Origin: Chloroflexota bacterium
Lineage (GTDB): Bacteria; Chloroflexota; Limnocylindria; Limnocylindrales; CSP1-4
Assembly: GCA_021812735.1 (NCBI GenBank)
Contig: JAKAMV010000397.1
Span: 1-8,379, forward strand
Reading direction: 5' to 3'
DNA length: 8,379 nucleotides
The first letter of the stretch is position 1. Every line of letters starts with the position of its first letter. The translations under genes were made by a program, and so were the position numbers. Under the pieces are notes generated by a model. That model saw only the letters and a program-made list of their open reading frames with translations. It searched no databases and was not told the DNA's origin. Below are positions 1 through 6,124 of the stretch, piece by piece.

Positions 1-1
1 C

Positions 2-691
2 GCGTGGCTCGACGCCTGGGGCCTGGCGGGTCCCGTGGCGGACGGGCTGCGGGGGCTGGGCCTGGACGACGCGGCGCTGGGCCGGGTGCTGGACGCGCTG
101 CGCGTGCTGCTCGCGATGCCCGACGCGGAGACCGTGTCGGCGCTGTGCGAGGACGGCCCCGCGGAGGGCGCCGTCGAACCCGTGGCGGGGGCCGGTTCCG
201 TGGCGGGGGCCGGTTCCGTGGCGGGGGGCACGCCCACGGCGGGTGGGACGGCCACGGCGGGTGGCGGCGCCCTGGCGGCGGGCGAGCCGCGTGCCGCTCG
301 CGAACCCCCGGTGGCCCTCGGCGCGGCGTCCTGGTTCGCCGATCCCACGACCGCCGGGTACCTGGGCGTGAACCAGTACGGCGGGGTGACGTGGTTCGAC
401 CGCGACGCGTTCGACCGCCTGGTCCGCTGGTCGTTCCTGCTCCAGCTGGTCGAGTTGCGGCTGCGCCTGGCCCCGGATGAGTCGTTCGGGGCGGCGGCGG
501 TGCGGGCGTTCGAGCTCGCCCACGAGCTCGAACGCGCGAGCGACGCGTCCGGTTACCAGGTCGACCGGCTGCTCGAGATCACGCGGCCGGGGTCCCCACC
601 CGCGGGTTCGCAGGCACCGGGTTCGCAGTCGCCGGGTCCGCAGGCGCCGGGTCCGCGGGCGGCCGGATCGCCTTCACCAGGCACGCGCTGA
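2..691 (+). CDS. C-terminal part of a probable alpha-amylase-type protein (5' end outside window)
   Basis: The frame is open from the left edge to a TGA at 689-691, so only the last 229 or so residues are present. The early part (AWLDAWGLAGPVADGLRGLGLDD) and the middle (SWFADPTTAGYLGVNQYGGVTWFDRDAF, followed by a hydrophobic helical stretch and SGYQVDRLLEI near the end) resemble, from memory, the C-terminal region of alpha-amylase-annotated proteins of Chloroflexota, where a 'LxVNxYxGVxWFNKEAF' pattern is common. No catalytic residues lie in the window, so the enzymatic call rests on this tail resemblance alone. Two low-complexity blocks interrupt or extend it: an Ala/Gly/Val-rich linker coded by 18-bp repeats (181-264) and a Gly/Pro/Ser/Gln tail with a five-residue period (590-688). 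It converges on the penicillin-binding protein gene. A glucoamylase starts 7.4 kb away, which fits an alpha-glucan theme. The coding call is firm; the family call is moderate. Confidence 0.6.
   Translation, partial: AWLDAWGLAGPVADGLRGLGLDDAALGRVLDALRVLLAMPDAETVSALCEDGPAEGAVEPVAGAGSVAGAGSVAGGTPTAGGTATAGGGALAAGEPRAAREPPVALGAASWFADPTTAGYLGVNQYGGVTWFDRDAFDRLVRWSFLLQLVELRLRLAPDESFGAAAVRAFELAHELERASDASGYQVDRLLEITRPGSPPAGSQAPGSQSPGPQAPGPRAAGSPSPGTR
181..264 (+). repeat. 18-bp tandem repeats inside gene 1
   Basis: The 18-bp unit CGTGGCGGGGGCCGGTTC occurs twice without mismatch (181-198 and 199-216), followed by a partial third copy (217-227). A second, different unit (CCACGGCGGGTGG at 234-246 and 252-264) repeats at the same 18-bp interval. 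Both keep the reading frame and encode an Ala/Gly/Val/Ser/Thr-rich linker. Perfect identity between adjacent copies suggests recent slippage expansion. Confidence 0.85.
590..688 (+). repeat. 15-bp repeats coding a five-residue Gly-Ser/Pro-Gln tail
   Basis: Degenerate 15-bp units based on GGTTCGCAGGCACCG run to the stop codon. They encode GSPPA, GSQAP, GSQSP, GPQAP, GPRAA, GSPSP and GTR. The product is a flexible, probably disordered C-terminal tail. The units differ at several positions, so this block is older or more diverged than the 18-bp block upstream. Confidence 0.8.
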
Positions 692-709
692 CCCGACGCT
701 CGTCGCCGG

Positions 710-3238
710 TCATGGCCGCTGCGACGGCGGTGGCGGGGTTGCGGGTGCCGGCGGCGCGGGCAGTGCCGATGGAACCGGTGCCGCGCTCGAGCCCGGGGCG
801 GCGCTGGCGCCTGCGCCAGGACTTCCCGACGGCGCCGGGCTGGCCGCTCCCGGGCCACTGAACAGGGAGCTCCAGGACACCGTGCAGGACGTGCCCGCGG
901 GCGGGAGCAGCCAGTTGGTCGTGCTCCACGGGAAGGTTTCCTCGAGGTTGTAGCCCCCGTGGTTCTCCAGGCCGGCGCGCGCCTTGGCCACCCACGTGTC
1001 CAGGTAGGGCTGCCATTGCGGAAGCTCGGCCTGCGCCAGGACGCCGGTCGCCGGGATCCCGGTGGTGCACTGCGCCGGCAGGACGTGGCCCAGCCCGTCG
1101 GTCAGGTAGGTACCGAACGGCTTGGGGCGGAGCGCCAGCAGGGTCGCGGGATCGTTGAAGCCGGGGATCACCCAGCTGGTGGTCGTGCCGAACGGGCAGC
1201 CCGGGCCGTTCACGTCGAATCCGTACCCGGCGAACTCGCCGAAGTTGGCGCAGACCTGGGCGGGCACCAGCTCCGCGGGGCGTGGCCAGTCGATCGCGGG
1301 CCACTGCTTGAGCTTGATCGCGTCGGACATGAACTGGTGCCACAGCACGAGCGGCCCGACGTTCGACTGGAACGCCGAGTTCATGGGGCTGTTGTCGGCG
1401 TTGCCCAGCCAGACGCCGGCCACCATCTGCGGGACCATCCCCACGGTGTACAGGTCGCGGAAGTTGGCCTCGGTACCCGTCTTGACGGCGGCGGGGCGGC
1501 CGAGGTCGGCGAAGGGCCCGTCCATCCAGCCGCGGTTGCGGTTGGCGTTGTCCTGCAGGACGCTCAGGAACTCCCAGGCGAGCCCGGAGTTGACCACCTG
1601 TGTCTGCGTCGGCGCGGGCGGGAGGACCACGCTCCCGTCGGGCTTCTGGATCCGCAGCAGGTCGTTCTGGGTGACCCGCAGCCCCAGGTTGGATTCGGTG
1701 CTGTACATCTCGACCATGTCGGTGAGGTGCACGGAGTGCGTGCCGATGGCCAGGGAGGGTCCCGACTCGCCGGGAGCGAACGGCACGGTGAGGCCCAGCC
1801 GGTAGGCCATGTTCTCCATGGCCGGCACGCCGCCGTAGGCGAGCATGGCCTGGATCGCCGGCACGTTGCGGCTCTCGCGGATCGCCTGCCGCACGGTGAT
1901 GAGGCCGTTGTAGTCGTGCTCCGAGTCGACCCCCACGTAGCCGGGCGCGAACTTGATCGGGATGTCCCACAGCGCGGAAGCGTCGGTGAGGTGCCCGTAC
2001 TCCATCGCCGCCAGGTACGTGATCAGCTTCCAGGTGGAGCCGGGTGAGCGCAGTGCCACGCCGGCCGAGTCGAACTGGCCCTGGACCTTCGGGCTGTGAT
2101 CGGCCGGGTTCACCGACCCGACGTAGGCGAGGATCTGCCCTGTCGCCGGGTCCTGCGCGACCAGCGCGCCGTTGTTGACGTTCAGGTTCGCCGGGAGCTT
2201 CGCCACGAAGCTCGTGACGTCGTGCTGCGCAATCCGCTGCAGGCCCCAGTCGAGCGTCGTGATGACCTTGCAGCCGCAGGAAGCCAGGACGCCGTAGCCG
2301 CCCATCAGCCGGCTGGCCTCGGCGATGACCCGGTCCGTGAACCAGGGGACCGGTGGGGCCGGCAGGCTCCAGCGCTTGAGCCCGAGGCCGTGCGTCTCGG
2401 CCGTCGCGCGCTGGGCGGCCGTGATCGCCCCCGTTGAGACCATCGCGTCCAGGACCTGGTGCTGCCGCGCGGTGGCCTGGCGGGGGTGAAGGAACGGGTC
2501 CAGCCCCACCGGCGCCTTCGGGAGCCCGGCCAGCATCGCCGCCTGTCCCAGGGTCAGCTTCGACAGCGGTTCGTCGAAGTAGTGGCGCGCCGCGGCCGCG
2601 ACCCCGTAGGCCTGCTCGCCGTAGTACACGGTGTTGAGGTAGAGCTCCATGACCTGCTGCTTGGTCAGGGCCCGGCTGGCCTGGATGCCCAGCAGCGCCT
2701 CGCGGATCTTGCGCGAGATGGTGGGCTGGCTCCCGGTGATCAGCAGCTTGACCAGCTGCTCGGTGATCGTCGAACCGCCCTGGAGCGGGCCGCCGGCCAC
2801 GTCGTTGAGCGCCGCCCGCGCGATGGCCGGCACGTCGATGCCCGGGTTGGTCCAGAACCCGCGGTCCTCGATCGCGACGGTCGCGTTCACCAGGTCGGGC
2901 GGGATGTTCGCGTACGTGACGTAGTCGCGGTCCTGCGTGTAGATGGTGGCCAGCACGTGCGTGCCGGTGCGGTCGTAGATGCGCGTGGTCTGGGGAAGCG
3001 ACGCCCGCGACAGCCGCGCGATGTCGACCACGCTCGGCGACGTCAGGGCCTGGAACGTGCCTGCCCCGGCGATCGCCAGGCCGGCCCCCGCCAGGAGGAG
3101 GCCGGCGATTAGTACGACGAGCACGGCGGCGACGAGCCCCAGCCAGGCGGACGAGCCACCACGGCGGCGCCTGCGCAGCGTCGCGCGCGCGATCCCGACG
3201 CGGCGCGCCGTACGCCTGTCGCCGGGCCGAAGACCCAT
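710..3238 (-). CDS. Class A penicillin-binding protein (bifunctional glycosyltransferase/transpeptidase, PBP1A-like)
   Basis: This 842-residue protein polymerises lipid II into glycan strands and cross-links the peptides on the outer face of the membrane. A basic N-terminus (residues 1-28) precedes one membrane anchor (about 31-58). The GT51 domain follows: EDRGFW (124-129, catalytic Glu124), GGSTITEQ (154-161), RKIREALLGIQASRALTKQQVMELYLNTVYYG starting at 176, and AAMLAGLPKAP near 233-243. The transpeptidase domain has the SxxK motif S401-T-W-K404, S456-R-N458 and K586-T-G-T589. The C-terminal 200 residues contain four Cys (663, 681, 724, 785) and end in a Pro/Ala/Ser-rich tail from about 795. 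The start is the ATG at 3238-3236, with a GAGGG ribosome site about 10 nt upstream. Two usually conserved GT51 positions differ: Asn131 where His is common after EDRxF, and Glu160 where Gln is common in GGSTITQQ. All core catalytic residues are present. Stop TGA at 712-710. Confidence 0.95.
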   Translation of the reverse strand: MGLRPGDRRTARRVGIARATLRRRRRGGSSAWLGLVAAVLVVLIAGLLLAGAGLAIAGAGTFQALTSPSVVDIARLSRASLPQTTRIYDRTGTHVLATIYTQDRDYVTYANIPPDLVNATVAIEDRGFWTNPGIDVPAIARAALNDVAGGPLQGGSTITEQLVKLLITGSQPTISRKIREALLGIQASRALTKQQVMELYLNTVYYGEQAYGVAAAARHYFDEPLSKLTLGQAAMLAGLPKAPVGLDPFLHPRQATARQHQVLDAMVSTGAITAAQRATAETHGLGLKRWSLPAPPVPWFTDRVIAEASRLMGGYGVLASCGCKVITTLDWGLQRIAQHDVTSFVAKLPANLNVNNGALVAQDPATGQILAYVGSVNPADHSPKVQGQFDSAGVALRSPGSTWKLITYLAAMEYGHLTDASALWDIPIKFAPGYVGVDSEHDYNGLITVRQAIRESRNVPAIQAMLAYGGVPAMENMAYRLGLTVPFAPGESGPSLAIGTHSVHLTDMVEMYSTESNLGLRVTQNDLLRIQKPDGSVVLPPAPTQTQVVNSGLAWEFLSVLQDNANRNRGWMDGPFADLGRPAAVKTGTEANFRDLYTVGMVPQMVAGVWLGNADNSPMNSAFQSNVGPLVLWHQFMSDAIKLKQWPAIDWPRPAELVPAQVCANFGEFAGYGFDVNGPGCPFGTTTSWVIPGFNDPATLLALRPKPFGTYLTDGLGHVLPAQCTTGIPATGVLAQAELPQWQPYLDTWVAKARAGLENHGGYNLEETFPWSTTNWLLPPAGTSCTVSWSSLFSGPGAASPAPSGSPGAGASAAPGSSAAPVPSALPAPPAPATPPPPSQRP

Positions 3239-3608
3239 GTGGTCGTATCCCTCGTCCGTGGAGTCGTGCCCCGAGCGTGCCGTGCCTCGGCCGACCGGAA
3301 GGTCGCGCGCACGGTCACACCGGTCCGCGGCGGTACCGCGGACCTCGATCGTGGATCGCGCGGCCCCTCAACCGCGACACCTGCACGAGCCGTGGCATAT
3401 CAATCAGGCTCCCCACGGCCGACCGCTGCCGGACACGGCCCGGCCCCGCGGCCGCCGGACACGGCCAGCCCCACGGCCGTCGCGCCGTTGCAGCACGCCC
3501 GGGCTGCGTGCCGGTGGAGATGATGTGACCCGGGGGCGCACACTGTACGCAGGGTCGTCACGGACCGGGCTCGCTCGCGCGATCCCGGGTGCGGCCCCGG
3601 AGGACTCG
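3239..3608. other. Divergent intergenic region, no gene seen
   Basis: These 370 bp separate the leftward penicillin-binding protein gene from the rightward small membrane protein gene and should hold both promoters. Open frames crossing it give Arg/Pro-rich shadow sequence with no family resemblance. It holds a 23-bp inverted repeat (3322-3344), a small neighbouring one (CGATC-gtg-GATCG, 3346-3358), a direct repeat GCCGGACACGGCC (3428-3440 and 3454-3466), and a short AT-richer island (catatcaatca, about 3396-3406) that might be promoter DNA for the leftward gene. I could not place convincing -35/-10 pairs. No tRNA or riboswitch pattern was recognised. Confidence 0.6.
3322..3344. promoter_or_regulatory. 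23-bp perfect inverted repeat, possible operator or hairpin
   Basis: Arms GGTCCGCGG (3322-3330) and CCGCGGACC (3336-3344) are exact reverse complements over 9 bp around a 5-bp centre (CGGTA). It lies 84-106 bp upstream of the penicillin-binding protein start, in non-coding DNA. It could be a dimeric regulator site or form a hairpin in the leader of that gene. In DNA this GC-rich, short inverted repeats arise by chance, but 9-bp perfect arms are less expected. Confidence 0.4.
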
Positions 3609-4019
3609 ATGTCGCTGCCGTACCGATCGCGCCGCCAGGTGGCGGGCGTTCGTGCGCGCGCCGTCACGGCCCCGGGCGGGCCTCGTGGCGCGGGCGCGGG
3701 GCGGCACCTTGCCCGGCTGCGCAGGGGTCTCCCGAGGTTGACCCTGCTGCTGCTGATCACCGCGCAGCTGGCGGACCTGGCGACGTTCGGGCTGGCCGTG
3801 CGCGAGTCCGGCATCGGTGGCGAGGCCGGTCCGCTCCGGATCGTCTACTACGTGGGCGGTTTCGGCGCCGTCGCCTGCGCGAAGCTCATCGGCGTGGCGG
3901 TGATGCTGGTCATCATTCAGCTGTACTCGCGGCGAACGGGCGGCGGCCGCTCGCTGGCGCTCGTCGTGGCCGTCATGGGCGTCCTCGGCGCGTTGACCAA
4001 CGTGATCGCGCTCCTGTAA
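3609..4019 (+). CDS. Small membrane protein of unknown function (three predicted transmembrane segments)
   Basis: The product has 136 residues. The ATG at 3609 is chosen because GGAGGA ends 4 nt before it; the frame stays open further upstream, but that part has Arg/Pro/Ser-rich shadow composition. Residues 1-42 are basic and Gly/Arg-rich, probably cytoplasmic. Hydrophobic segments lie at about 44-64, 78-105 and 115-136, with R108-R109 and R114 between the second and third, and the protein ends inside the last segment. The pattern QLADLATF...GIGGEAGPL...YVGGFGAVACAKLIGV recalls small bacterial membrane proteins with a D-x-x-T-F helix and an E-x-(N/G)-P-L turn (DUF5658-like); this is a loose resemblance, not a family assignment. 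The gene is divergent from the penicillin-binding protein gene and converges on the kinase-like gene with only 9 bp between the stops. Function unknown. Confidence 0.75.
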   Translation: MSLPYRSRRQVAGVRARAVTAPGGPRGAGAGRHLARLRRGLPRLTLLLLITAQLADLATFGLAVRESGIGGEAGPLRIVYYVGGFGAVACAKLIGVAVMLVIIQLYSRRTGGGRSLALVVAVMGVLGALTNVIALL

Positions 4020-4028
4020 CGGCGGCGG

Positions 4029-4754
4029 TCAGAACGGCGGCCAGGGGATCGCCGGCCGCTCCGGGTCGGGCTCGGGGAAGCAGCCGGTCGAGAGCAGATG
4101 CTCGATCCGGTGACCGACCGCGCGGACCTCCCGGGCGGCCAGGAGCTCGCGAAGACGCGCGCCGAGGTCGCCGGCCAGCGCCGTGCCCAGCCCTTCGAGC
4201 GTCGTGCGCTCCGTGCCGGCGATCGGCGATCCGCGCCAGCCCCACAGGATGGTCCGCAGCTTCGGCTCGGCGGCGAAGCAGATCCCGTGGTCCACTCCGT
4301 GCACGTGCCCACCGGGCACCGGGAGGAGGTGGCCGCCCTTGCGGTCCGCGTTGTTGACCACGGCGTCGAAGAGTGCGATGGGGCGGAGCCGCTCGTCCGA
4401 CCGCCGCACCAGGTCCACCACGTCCACCGCCTCGTCCACGTCGACCCAGAGCTGCACCATGCCGGGTCCGAACGGGCCGTCGCGCAGCAGCGTGGGGGGC
4501 GCGACCGCCCAGCCCGCCGCCTCCGAGACCAGGAACGCCGCGTACTCGCGGTTGGCCAGGGTCCCGGCCGGGAAGTCCCACAGCGGTCGTTCGCCGCGCA
4601 CGGGCTTGTAGACGCAGGCCAGCTCGACTTCGGCACCATCCGGCCCGGGACCGGCGACGTGACAGAAGAGGGTGGCGTTCGACGCGTCCGCCAGGCGGCC
4701 GACCGGACGCAGCCGGCCCTCGCGAAGCACGCGAAGCGCGTCGCCCCCGTCCAT
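4029..4754 (-). CDS. SCO1664-family protein with PI3/PI4-kinase-like catalytic motifs
   Basis: The protein has 241 residues. It matches the SCO1664 family (TIGR03843), known from Actinobacteria and some Chloroflexota and reported to have distant similarity to phosphatidylinositol 3-/4-kinases; its substrate is unknown. Visible landmarks are LADASNATLFC (21-31), CVYKPVRGERPLWDFPAGTLANRE (47-70, with Lys50 as the candidate ATP-binding lysine), PPTLLRDGPFGPGMVQLW (86-103), the catalytic-loop-like segment FDAVVNNADRKGGHLL (129-144, Asp137) and GVDHGICF (153-160, Asp155 as candidate metal-binding Asp). The NxDR...(I/V)DxG layout parallels type II PI4-kinases. The start is the ATG at 4754-4752, only 2 nt after the DUF3090 stop (TGACCATG), which implies translational coupling; a longer upstream frame exists but overlaps DUF3090. 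It is the last gene of the leftward cluster. Stop TGA at 4031-4029. Kinase activity is inference. Confidence 0.92.
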   Translation of the reverse strand: MDGGDALRVLREGRLRPVGRLADASNATLFCHVAGPGPDGAEVELACVYKPVRGERPLWDFPAGTLANREYAAFLVSEAAGWAVAPPTLLRDGPFGPGMVQLWVDVDEAVDVVDLVRRSDERLRPIALFDAVVNNADRKGGHLLPVPGGHVHGVDHGICFAAEPKLRTILWGWRGSPIAGTERTTLEGLGTALAGDLGARLRELLAAREVRAVGHRIEHLLSTGCFPEPDPERPAIPWPPF

Positions 4755-4756
4755 GG

Positions 4757-5323
4757 TCAGTGGATGTGGCCGTTCCTCCGCGGGCAGAGGTGGCCCTCCG
4801 GGTTCAGCGGGAGCCCGCAGAACGGGCAGGGAGGGCGGCCCGCGGAGACGATCCGCAGCGCGCGGTCCACGAAGATGCGAGCGGCCTGGGCGGGCATGCG
4901 CACCCGCAGCATGTCCGGGCCATCGGGCGCGTCGTCGTCCTCGTCGTCGTCCTCCTCCTCCGGCTCCTCCTCTCCCTCCTCGAGCTGGGCGCGCGCCTCC
5001 ACGACGATCTCCCGCGCCTCGCCGTCCCATGCGAGCACCATCGATCCGACGCGGAACTGCTCGACCAGTGGTTCATCGAGCGGGGCGACGTCCTGCGCGC
5101 CGTCCGGCAGCTCCTGTGGCACGTCGACGCCGCGGCGTCGCATCTCCTCGAGCAGCTGGCCCATGCGGTCGGCCAGCACCGAGACCTGCTCCTTCTCCAC
5201 GATCACGCTGACCACGCGGGGCCCGCTGCGCGCCTGCAGGAAGAAGGTGCGGTGGCCCGGTTCACCCACCGTCCCGGCGGTGAAGCGATCGGGCGTGTCG
5301 AAGCTGAAGATGCGTCGAGGCAT
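4757..5323 (-). CDS. DUF3090 family protein with C-terminal zinc-ribbon-like motif
   Basis: The protein has 188 residues. The N-terminus (MPRRIFSFDTPDRFTAGTVGEPGHRTFFLQA) and the following segment (SVIVEKEQVSVLADRMGQLLEEM, 39-61) are typical of DUF3090 (TIGR03847), a family of unknown function encoded beside SCO1664-type proteins and a histidine phosphatase. Residues 88-112 (EQFRVGSMVLAWDGEAREIVVEARA) and 138-159 form the rest of the conserved core. Between them lies a strongly acidic run (115-134, almost all Glu/Asp), coded by trinucleotide-repeat-like DNA near 4925-4985, which is probably disordered and lineage-specific. The end carries C166-x2-C169 and C180-P-R-R-N-G-H186, a plausible metal ribbon. 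The ATG at 5323-5321 has GGAGGA 3 nt upstream. It starts 40 bp after the phosphatase stop and ends 2 bp before the kinase-like gene. A TAGACT hexamer overlapping the phosphatase stop could be an internal -10 box, but this is weak. Confidence 0.92.
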   Translation of the reverse strand: MPRRIFSFDTPDRFTAGTVGEPGHRTFFLQARSGPRVVSVIVEKEQVSVLADRMGQLLEEMRRRGVDVPQELPDGAQDVAPLDEPLVEQFRVGSMVLAWDGEAREIVVEARAQLEEGEEEPEEEDDDEDDDAPDGPDMLRVRMPAQAARIFVDRALRIVSAGRPPCPFCGLPLNPEGHLCPRRNGHIH

Positions 5324-5363
5324 CGGTCCTCCGGTGGTGCGGGCGCTCCCGCGTCGGTCGAGT

Positions 5364-6044
5364 CTACCCTGCTCCGCCCGCGCCGCCCCCGACGACGGCA
5401 TCCGGCGAGCGACGGCGTCGCTTCCTCTGCGGGAGCAGGTCGTCGATGCTGCCCCCGTTGTCGTTGATACGCACGACGGACGGCCGCAGTTGCGTGTAGC
5501 GGACCACGCTGAGCGAGCACGGGTCCACCTGGAGGCGCTGGAACAGGTCGAGATGCATGCCGAGGGCGTCCGCCAGCAGGGCCTTGATGACATCGCCGTG
5601 ACTGCACAGGACCCAGGTCGCGTCGGCCCCCAGGCGCGCGTTCCAGTCCCGCACGGCGTCCACCGCGCGCGACTGCACGGCCCGCAGCGGCTCCCCGTGG
5701 GGGAACTCCGCGGCGGATGGGTGGACCTGGATCACCCGCCACAGTGGCTCCTTGGCCAGCGCCTTCAGGTCGCGGCCGGTCCAGTCCCCGTAGCGCACCT
5801 CGCCGATCCGTTCGTCGGGCTGGACCTCCAGGCCGCGCCCCTCGCCCAGGATCGACGCGGTCTCGACGCAGCGCTCGAGCGGCGATGTGACGAGCGCGGC
5901 CAGGGGGACCCGGGCAAGTCGGTCGCGCAGCGCCCGGGCCTGGCGCGTGCCCCGTTCGTCGAGGTGGAGGCCGGGGGTCCATCCCGAGAGGGTTCGGCCG
6001 GTCGCGGCGATCAGGCCATGGCGGACCAGGAGCAGTGTCGTCAC
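5364..6044 (-). CDS. Histidine phosphatase superfamily protein (MSMEG_4193-type putative phosphomutase)
   Basis: The protein has 226 residues. The phosphohistidine core is complete: L-V-R8-H9-G10 at the N-terminus (His9 is the acceptor), Arg58 in TSPLERC, Glu82 in IGEVRYGDW, and H149 in LCSHGD. The family (TIGR03848, MSMEG_4193 type) is encoded beside DUF3090 and SCO1664-type proteins; substrate unknown. The start is the GTG at 6044-6042, because RHG then sits at the usual distance from the N-terminus and because a -10-like TACCAT lies exactly 6 nt upstream with no ribosome site, as expected for a leaderless mRNA. A longer in-frame ATG at 6155 would run into the divergent oxidase gene and adds Ala/Gly/Pro filler. 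The C-terminus is odd: after IDDLLPQ a very basic run (RKRRRR, 207-212) leads into a Gly/Ala-rich tail. First gene of the leftward cluster. Confidence 0.93.
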   Translation of the reverse strand: MTTLLLVRHGLIAATGRTLSGWTPGLHLDERGTRQARALRDRLARVPLAALVTSPLERCVETASILGEGRGLEVQPDERIGEVRYGDWTGRDLKALAKEPLWRVIQVHPSAAEFPHGEPLRAVQSRAVDAVRDWNARLGADATWVLCSHGDVIKALLADALGMHLDLFQRLQVDPCSLSVVRYTQLRPSVVRINDNGGSIDDLLPQRKRRRRSPDAVVGGGAGGAG

Positions 6045-6050
6045 GCGTCC

Positions 6051-6056
6051 ATGGTA
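6051..6056 (-). promoter_or_regulatory. Predicted -10 box (TACCAT) of the phosphatase cluster, leaderless layout
   Basis: Read on the minus strand, TACCAT is followed by six bases (GGACGC) and then the GTG start at 6044. A -10 hexamer 6-7 nt before the start codon puts the transcript start at or next to the GTG, so the mRNA would have no leader and no ribosome site; none is seen. No clear -35 was found. The same geometry occurs at 6113-6118 and 8043-8048. Confidence 0.55.
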
Positions 6057-6112
6057 CGTGGGCTGCGGGTGGGTGCCCCCGGCGCCTGCCACCGGTGCCT
6101 GCCCGGCGGCGC

Positions 6113-6118
6113 TATCCT
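6113..6118 (+). promoter_or_regulatory. Predicted -10 box (TATCCT) of the FAD oxidase gene, leaderless layout
   Basis: TATCCT is followed by six bases (CGGCGG) and then the GTG at 6125. It is the only T/A-type hexamer of this kind in the short divergent region, and there is no convincing ribosome site. The best -35 candidate (CTGCCA, 6086-6091) gives a 21-bp spacer, which is too long to trust. Confidence 0.5.
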
Positions 6119-6124
6119 CGGCGG

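Larger units (their letters stand above)
6045..6124. other. 80-bp divergent promoter region
   Basis: The phosphatase cluster and the FAD oxidase gene start back to back, with only 80 bp between their GTG codons. The two predicted -10 boxes (6051-6056 on the minus strand, 6113-6118 on the plus strand) lie at its two ends, leaving 56 bp between them for both sets of upstream polymerase contacts. This may couple the two transcription units. Confidence 0.55.

Noticed and set aside
579..1970. Long open frame on the minus strand, 463 codons, overlapping the penicillin-binding protein gene
   Set aside because: It is a +1/-1 shadow of that gene: Arg/Pro/Gly-rich with no recognisable motif, while the overlapping frame has all transpeptidase motifs.
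3428..3466. GCCGGACACGGCC direct repeat in the divergent region
   Set aside because: Two 13-bp copies of very GC-rich sequence in a GC-rich tract; too little to call a regulatory site or repeat array.
2979..3608. Upstream extension of the small membrane protein to an ATG at 2979
   Set aside because: It would overlap the start of the penicillin-binding protein gene and adds about 210 Arg/Pro/Ser-rich residues; the ATG at 3609 has a good ribosome site.
4925..4985. Trinucleotide-like run (tcg/tcc repeats)
   Set aside because: It is the coding DNA of the acidic Glu/Asp stretch of the DUF3090 protein and not an independent element.
4755..5030. Longer version of the kinase-like protein starting inside the DUF3090 gene
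   Set aside because: The extra part is Gly/Arg/Ala shadow sequence, and the ATG at 4754 matches the family N-terminus and couples to the DUF3090 stop.
6043..6054. Tiny frame ATG GAC GCG TGA overlapping the phosphatase GTG
   Set aside because: Three codons with no ribosome site; the ATG is part of the predicted -10 box and the overlap is most likely chance.
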